From NCBI RefSeq assembly GCF_013267595.1, contig NZ_CP054011.1, positions 372,001-436,000 on the forward strand: a DNA stretch of 64,000 nucleotides, in the 5' to 3' direction. Shown here piece after piece: positions 60,528 through 64,000 of this stretch. A model generated the notes under the pieces. It worked only from the letters and a program-made list of their open reading frames with translations. It was not told where the DNA came from and searched no databases. The stretch comes from Prevotella melaninogenica. Its GTDB lineage: Bacteria > Bacteroidota > Bacteroidia > Bacteroidales > Bacteroidaceae. The first letter of the stretch is position 1; each line of letters begins with the position of its first letter. The position numbers and the translations under genes were made by a program.

Positions 60528-60992
60528 TTACTTTGACTTTGTGGTTTTAGTATTCACTTGTGTCTCTTCGTTTGAAGTATAGTTGTCTGGTGTTATAGTC
60601 TTATAGCTGAACTCTGCATCAGAGATAGACTTAACTATATATTTCTTCTTACCCTTTTCGTATTTATTTTTCAAAGCTGTGAACTGTTTCATAGCTTTAT
60701 TCTCATTCTCAGCATACATCGTAACGCAAGTTGGATAGCTTACCAAACCATTGTTCTGAAGGTAATAACGGAGTTGATATGAGTAGTCTTCACGATTAGC
60801 AAGGAACTTAGTACGGTCGTTTGCAAGGTAGGCATCCACTTTCTGGATATTGGTCATATAAACCGTTGAATCATTAAAAGAGGCTGCAAAACCAAACATA
60901 TATACCTTTGCAGGCTTGTATCCTTTTGCGTTACTACTATTTACCCATCCCAGCAGGAGTATTGCTATAATTAATACCTGACGTAATTTCAT
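60528..60992 (-). CDS. Small exported protein, unknown family
   Basis: The 154-residue protein has a signal peptide (ending NSSNAKG). A soluble domain follows (KVYMFGFAASFNDSTVYMTNIQKVDAYL) and a charged C terminus rich in Lys/Thr (NTKTTKSK). No catalytic motif is seen. It lies 28 nt after rpoD and 15 nt before the HprK-like gene, thus in a run with both. Confidence 0.65.
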   Translation of the reverse strand: MKLRQVLIIAILLLGWVNSSNAKGYKPAKVYMFGFAASFNDSTVYMTNIQKVDAYLANDRTKFLANREDYSYQLRYYLQNNGLVSYPTCVTMYAENENKAMKQFTALKNKYEKGKKKYIVKSISDAEFSYKTITPDNYTSNEETQVNTKTTKSK

Positions 60993-61020
60993 CTTAAATT
61001 AATATCTTACAATGTTAATG

Positions 61021-61884
61021 TTATTGTCCTAAATAAGCCTTCAAAACCTTGCTATTGGATAGTTGGCGTAGGCGTCTTATTGCTTTTTCTTTAATCTGTC
61101 TTACCCGTTCACGTGTGAGATTATATTTACTTCCTATCTCTTCCAATGTCATTTCACGTTGGTTAATTCCGAAGTAAGCCTCTATAACCACCTTCTCTCT
61201 ATCCTCAAGTATCTGTAAAGCTCTTCCAATTTCTTCCCGTAGACTCTCTTCAACCAACTCTTTATCAGTTGATGGTGTGTTATCATTAGGAATAACGTCA
61301 AGTAAGCTACTTTGCTCGTCGTCATAGAATGGAGCATCTACCGAGACATGACGTGAATTAACTTTCATTGCATCAACAATCTTGTCTTCTGGTATATCAG
61401 TGTTCTGTGCTATCTCATCAATACTCGGACGGCGTTCGTTCTCTTGTTCAAACTGTGTCAATATCTTATTGATTTTATTGACAGAGCTTACTTGATTTAG
61501 TGGTAATCTGATGATACGACTTTGTTCTGCTATTGCTTGCAAGATGCTTTGTCTTATCCACCATACAGCGTATGAGATAAACTTGAAGCCGCGTGTTTCA
61601 TCAAACTTCTCTGCTGCTTTGATTAATCCTACATTACCTTCGTTAATAAGATCGGGCAGAGAAAGCCCCTGATTTTGATATTGCTTTGCAACTGAGACAA
61701 CGAAGCGCAGGTTAGCTTTCGTCAGACGTTCTAAAGCTTTTCGATCACCATTTCGAATCTTTTGAGCAAGCTCAACTTCTTCTTCGATACTGATCATTTC
61801 TTCGTGACCGATTTCCTGCAGATACTTATCAAGAGAAGCACTCTCTCGATTCGTAATCGATTTTGTGATTTTCAATTGTCTCAT
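61021..61884 (-). CDS. rpoD: Primary sigma factor RpoD (Bacteroidetes short type)
   Basis: The 287-residue sigma-70 has region 1.2 ([25 protein letters not shown]), region 2 ([39 protein letters not shown]), region 3 and region 4 ([26 protein letters not shown]). It lacks the long N-terminal extension of E. coli RpoD, as usual in this phylum, and reads the TTTG/TAnnTTTG promoters seen throughout the window. A promoter of this kind precedes its own gene. Downstream genes may be read through from it. Confidence 0.96.
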   Translation of the reverse strand: MRQLKITKSITNRESASLDKYLQEIGHEEMISIEEEVELAQKIRNGDRKALERLTKANLRFVVSVAKQYQNQGLSLPDLINEGNVGLIKAAEKFDETRGFKFISYAVWWIRQSILQAIAEQSRIIRLPLNQVSSVNKINKILTQFEQENERRPSIDEIAQNTDIPEDKIVDAMKVNSRHVSVDAPFYDDEQSSLLDVIPNDNTPSTDKELVEESLREEIGRALQILEDREKVVIEAYFGINQREMTLEEIGSKYNLTRERVRQIKEKAIRRLRQLSNSKVLKAYLGQ

Positions 61885-61910
61885 GTGCTTAGCATTATTT
61901 TAAGTGATGG

Positions 61911-61942
61911 CAAATTTACACAAATTCAATGAGTTAAACAAA
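61911..61942 (-). promoter_or_regulatory. Promoter of rpoD
   Basis: On the minus strand TTTG (61942-61939), a 20-nt spacer and TAAATTTG (61918-61911) precede the ATG at 61884 by 26 nt. Confidence 0.7.
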
Positions 61943-62368
61943 TAAAAAAGTAAAAAACTCACATAAGAATCTATAATGATTTTGTGTTGTGTATTAGGTT
62001 TTTGGTCTTTTAACGGTTTCTTGTTGACTGATAGGTGTTTTATTGGTTTGTAATGGTTGAATATTCTTTTCATGTTCATACAACGTCTTTTAGTGCGATA
62101 AGAGGTGGTTAGATTTGGATTCTTGGTGGTTATTATGTTGCGTTTATAGGGTGAGAAGAGGGTTCTTACGATAAATGCATAGAACGTTAATAGAATAAGA
62201 TTAATCCACTTACATGCTATGATTAGCTCCGATTAGATGGTTTTATAAAAGGGGATAAACTACATGATACGTGTAATTAGGTGTGATTTCCATTCGGTTT
62301 CTACAAACAACTTATTCCCTTATTAGTTGAAGTTTGTAAACTATTTTCATGTGATTCGAAACCAATAT

Positions 62369-62580
62369 ATGCTCTTTTGGCTTCTTAAAGACGCCTAATT
62401 GGCTTGCAAAAGATGCTCTTTAGAACCCTTATTAACGCCCTTTTGGAGTGCAATTAAGCACCTTTTGTTTTGCTGTTTTATAACTGATTGATATACTGTT
62501 GGTTATAAAGCTGCTTTTCATATGTGTTTTTGCCGTTGTTTATAGATGTTTTTACTTGGTATTATGTAATGATTTTTCAA
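62369..62580 (+). repeat. Dispersed ~210-bp repeat R1, copy E (clearest)
   Basis: The four 22-bp units end GACGCCTAATT, ATGCTCTTTA, ACGCCCTTTT and GCACCTTTT. The tail runs through TATAACTGATTGATATACTG and GTTATAAAG to ATGTAATGATTTTTCAA at 62564-62580. The sequence between rpoD and this copy (61943-62368) holds no gene I can support. Confidence 0.88.
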
Positions 62581-62601
62581 GGTGTTGCCTATCAAAAAGT
62601 A

Positions 62602-62640
62602 ATCCCCCATTCTTGTATCTAAAACCAAGAATGGGGGAAT
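62602..62640 (-). terminator. Terminator of the HtrA gene
   Basis: ATTCCCCCATTCTTG and CAAGAATGGGGGAT form a long stem on the minus strand, followed shortly by ACTTTTTGAT. Confidence 0.8.
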
Positions 62641-62679
62641 TCTTATTTTGTCAGCTTTTCAGCTGAAAGTTATCTGTCG

Positions 62680-64000
62680 TTAATCAGCAAGAGGAATAGC
62701 GAAGTAAGCCTTCTTACCAGTTGGGTAAATACCCTGAACGTAGAGAACTGGGTCCTTGCTGGTAGATGCCTTCTTAACGATATTCTGCAAGTCGTCAATA
62801 TTCTTCACCATGGTCTCGTTTACATTCTGAATGATGAAGCCACGATTGATTCCGGCAGCCTTCAATGCACCATTGTTAACCTTCAGTACCTCAAGACCAT
62901 AGTTGATGTTCAACTGCTTCTTAAGGGCATCTTGTACTGGACGGAACTGACCACCAAGAACGTCGATGTCAGCCTGCTCAATTACCTTTGTCGTACCCTG
63001 TGCATTCTTCAGTGTGATAGTCTTTGAAATCTCTTTCTTATTGCGGATGAAAGTAACGGTTGCCTTATCGCCAGGACGCTTGCTGTTGAGTGCCTGCTGA
63101 AGCTCAGACATACGTGTTACCTTTTGTCCGTCAAACTTAGTGATAACATCACCCTTTGTCAAACCTAAGGCTGCACCATTTCCTTCCTCTGAAACCTCGC
63201 TAACGTAAACACCTGCATTTGTACCAAGGTCAACGTTCTTGCCTTCTTCTTTCTGAGCATTGATGAAGTTCAGTACGTCACCACCTTGAATGCCGAGCAT
63301 TACACGTTGTACGCTACCATACTTCTTAATATCATCAACAACCTTATTCATTATTGATGTAGGGATTGCAAAACCGTAACCACTATATGCACCAGTCTGT
63401 GAGTAGAGCATAGCGTTGATACCTACTAACTCACCCTGGGTGTTAACCAATGCACCACCAGAGTTACCTTGGTTGATGGCTGCGTCAGTCTGGATAAAGC
63501 TCTCGATACCATTGCGCGTAGCACCCAAACCACGTGACTTAGCACTTACGATACCAGCCGTTACGGTATTGTTGAGGTTGTAAGGGTTACCTACAGCAAT
63601 TACCCATTCTCCAACTTTCAACTTGTCTGAGTCGCCAATAGGAAGGGTAGGGAGGTTTGTTGCGTTTACCTTTAGCAGTGCAAGGTCAGTCTGCTTGTCA
63701 GTGCCAACGATGCGAGCAGAGAACTCACGGTTGTCATTCAGTGTGACTGTCAATTCATCAGCACCCTCAACAACGTGATTATTCGTTACGATATAACCAT
63801 CAGGTGAAATGATAACACCGCTACCTGTAGCCTCCTTCTTAGGAGTCTGAACCTGCTGACGGCGTGAACCATTACCTTGGTTAGGATTTCCAAAGAAACC
63901 GAATGGGTCAAAGAAACCACCAAATGGGTCATCTTGAACCTCAACGGTTTGTGTCTTAGAATTCTGTACATACTTAATGTGAACGACAGCTGGAAGCGCT
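62680..64000 (-). CDS. degP: HtrA/DegP-family periplasmic serine protease, 5' end beyond window
   Basis: This Do-family protease and chaperone degrades misfolded periplasmic proteins. The window holds about 439 C-terminal codons. The catalytic triad is visible: His in IVTNNHVVEGA (near 63780), Asp in KQTDLALLKV and Ser in NQGNSGGALVNTQG. Two PDZ domains follow (GVYVSEVSEEGNGAALGLTKGD and a second at the end with VNNGALKAAGINRGF). The upstream codons read DPFGGFFDPFG and VHIKYV, still in frame at the window edge, so the gene continues past 64000. The internal TTG at 63753 is not a start. Confidence 0.95.
   Translation of the reverse strand, partial: ALPAVVHIKYVQNSKTQTVEVQDDPFGGFFDPFGFFGNPNQGNGSRRQQVQTPKKEATGSGVIISPDGYIVTNNHVVEGADELTVTLNDNREFSARIVGTDKQTDLALLKVNATNLPTLPIGDSDKLKVGEWVIAVGNPYNLNNTVTAGIVSAKSRGLGATRNGIESFIQTDAAINQGNSGGALVNTQGELVGINAMLYSQTGAYSGYGFAIPTSIMNKVVDDIKKYGSVQRVMLGIQGGDVLNFINAQKEEGKNVDLGTNAGVYVSEVSEEGNGAALGLTKGDVITKFDGQKVTRMSELQQALNSKRPGDKATVTFIRNKKEISKTITLKNAQGTTKVIEQADIDVLGGQFRPVQDALKKQLNINYGLEVLKVNNGALKAAGINRGFIIQNVNETMVKNIDDLQNIVKKASTSKDPVLYVQGIYPTGKKAYFAIPLAD

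Noticed and set aside
63753..63755. Internal TTG as start of the HtrA gene
   Set aside because: In-frame codons upstream encode the catalytic His region and continue to the window edge, so the gene is cut by the window.
1..64000. tRNA, rRNA and riboswitch genes
   Set aside because: No cloverleaf, rRNA segment or known riboswitch core was recognised by eye in the gaps; a covariance-model scan would be decisive.

Overview
The window looks like a chromosomal segment of a Bacteroidales bacterium, most likely an oral-type Prevotella. The evidence is the conserved order ftsX-DUF3098-uppP-truB-queA, a SusC/SusD pair, a short primary sigma factor of the Bacteroidetes type, DUF3078 and DUF4922 proteins, and promoters of the TTTG-N17-20-TAnnTTTG form in front of many genes. 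No rRNA, tRNA, CRISPR array or prophage was seen.

Layout. 1-3403: housekeeping genes for tRNA modification, undecaprenyl phosphate recycling and cell division, all on the minus strand. 3404-7123: an intergenic patchwork of small non-autonomous elements and repeats around two envelope beta-barrel genes. 7470-18014: a six-gene plus-strand run (SusC, SusD, two lipoproteins, thioredoxin, M16 protease) closed by a strong terminator; it looks like a TonB-dependent uptake locus for peptides or a protein-bound ligand. 18120-19582: an intact IS4-family element. 20016-28655: a CDF metal transporter with a lipoprotein, a very large glycosyltransferase/HIT/SpoIID fusion with an MFS permease, and an M48 lipoprotein protease. 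29168-31909: NfeD, an SPFH protein and an atypical UDP-GlcNAc 2-epimerase homologue. 32425-37144: a MATE pump, an HMA-AraC regulator, a CopZ-like chaperone and a CopA-like ATPase that seems to lack its nucleotide-binding domain. 37247-39186: a Gly/Tyr-rich outer-membrane protein and a degenerate aldose-epimerase homologue. 39464-45611: an insertion-sequence pile-up of IS982, an ISL3/ISAon1-like element, an IS4-derived MITE, a second IS4-type element and IS1634. 45632-53806: rlmD, ppdK, a small Cys-rich secreted protein and clpB. 54806-58279: a DUF3592 protein, a radical SAM protein and a dipeptidyl peptidase IV. 58686-61884: PqqD, S26 peptidase, HPr-kinase-like and secreted proteins downstream of rpoD. 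62680-64000: a partial HtrA/DegP protease.

The most unusual material is outside ordinary genes. A roughly 210-bp dispersed repeat built on degenerate 22-bp tandem units occurs five times. A second family of 20-22-bp palindrome-linked units occurs four times. Several short elements have terminal inverted repeats, some with exact target duplications. The nested transposons at 39464-45611 can be unpicked to the base, restoring the end of the interrupted transposase gene. The best protein-level oddities are the CopA without an N domain, the four-part GT/HIT/SpoIID fusion, and a RiPP-like PqqD/HprK/S26 cassette with no evident precursor. Assignments rest on reading the sequence and on family knowledge; no database search was possible.
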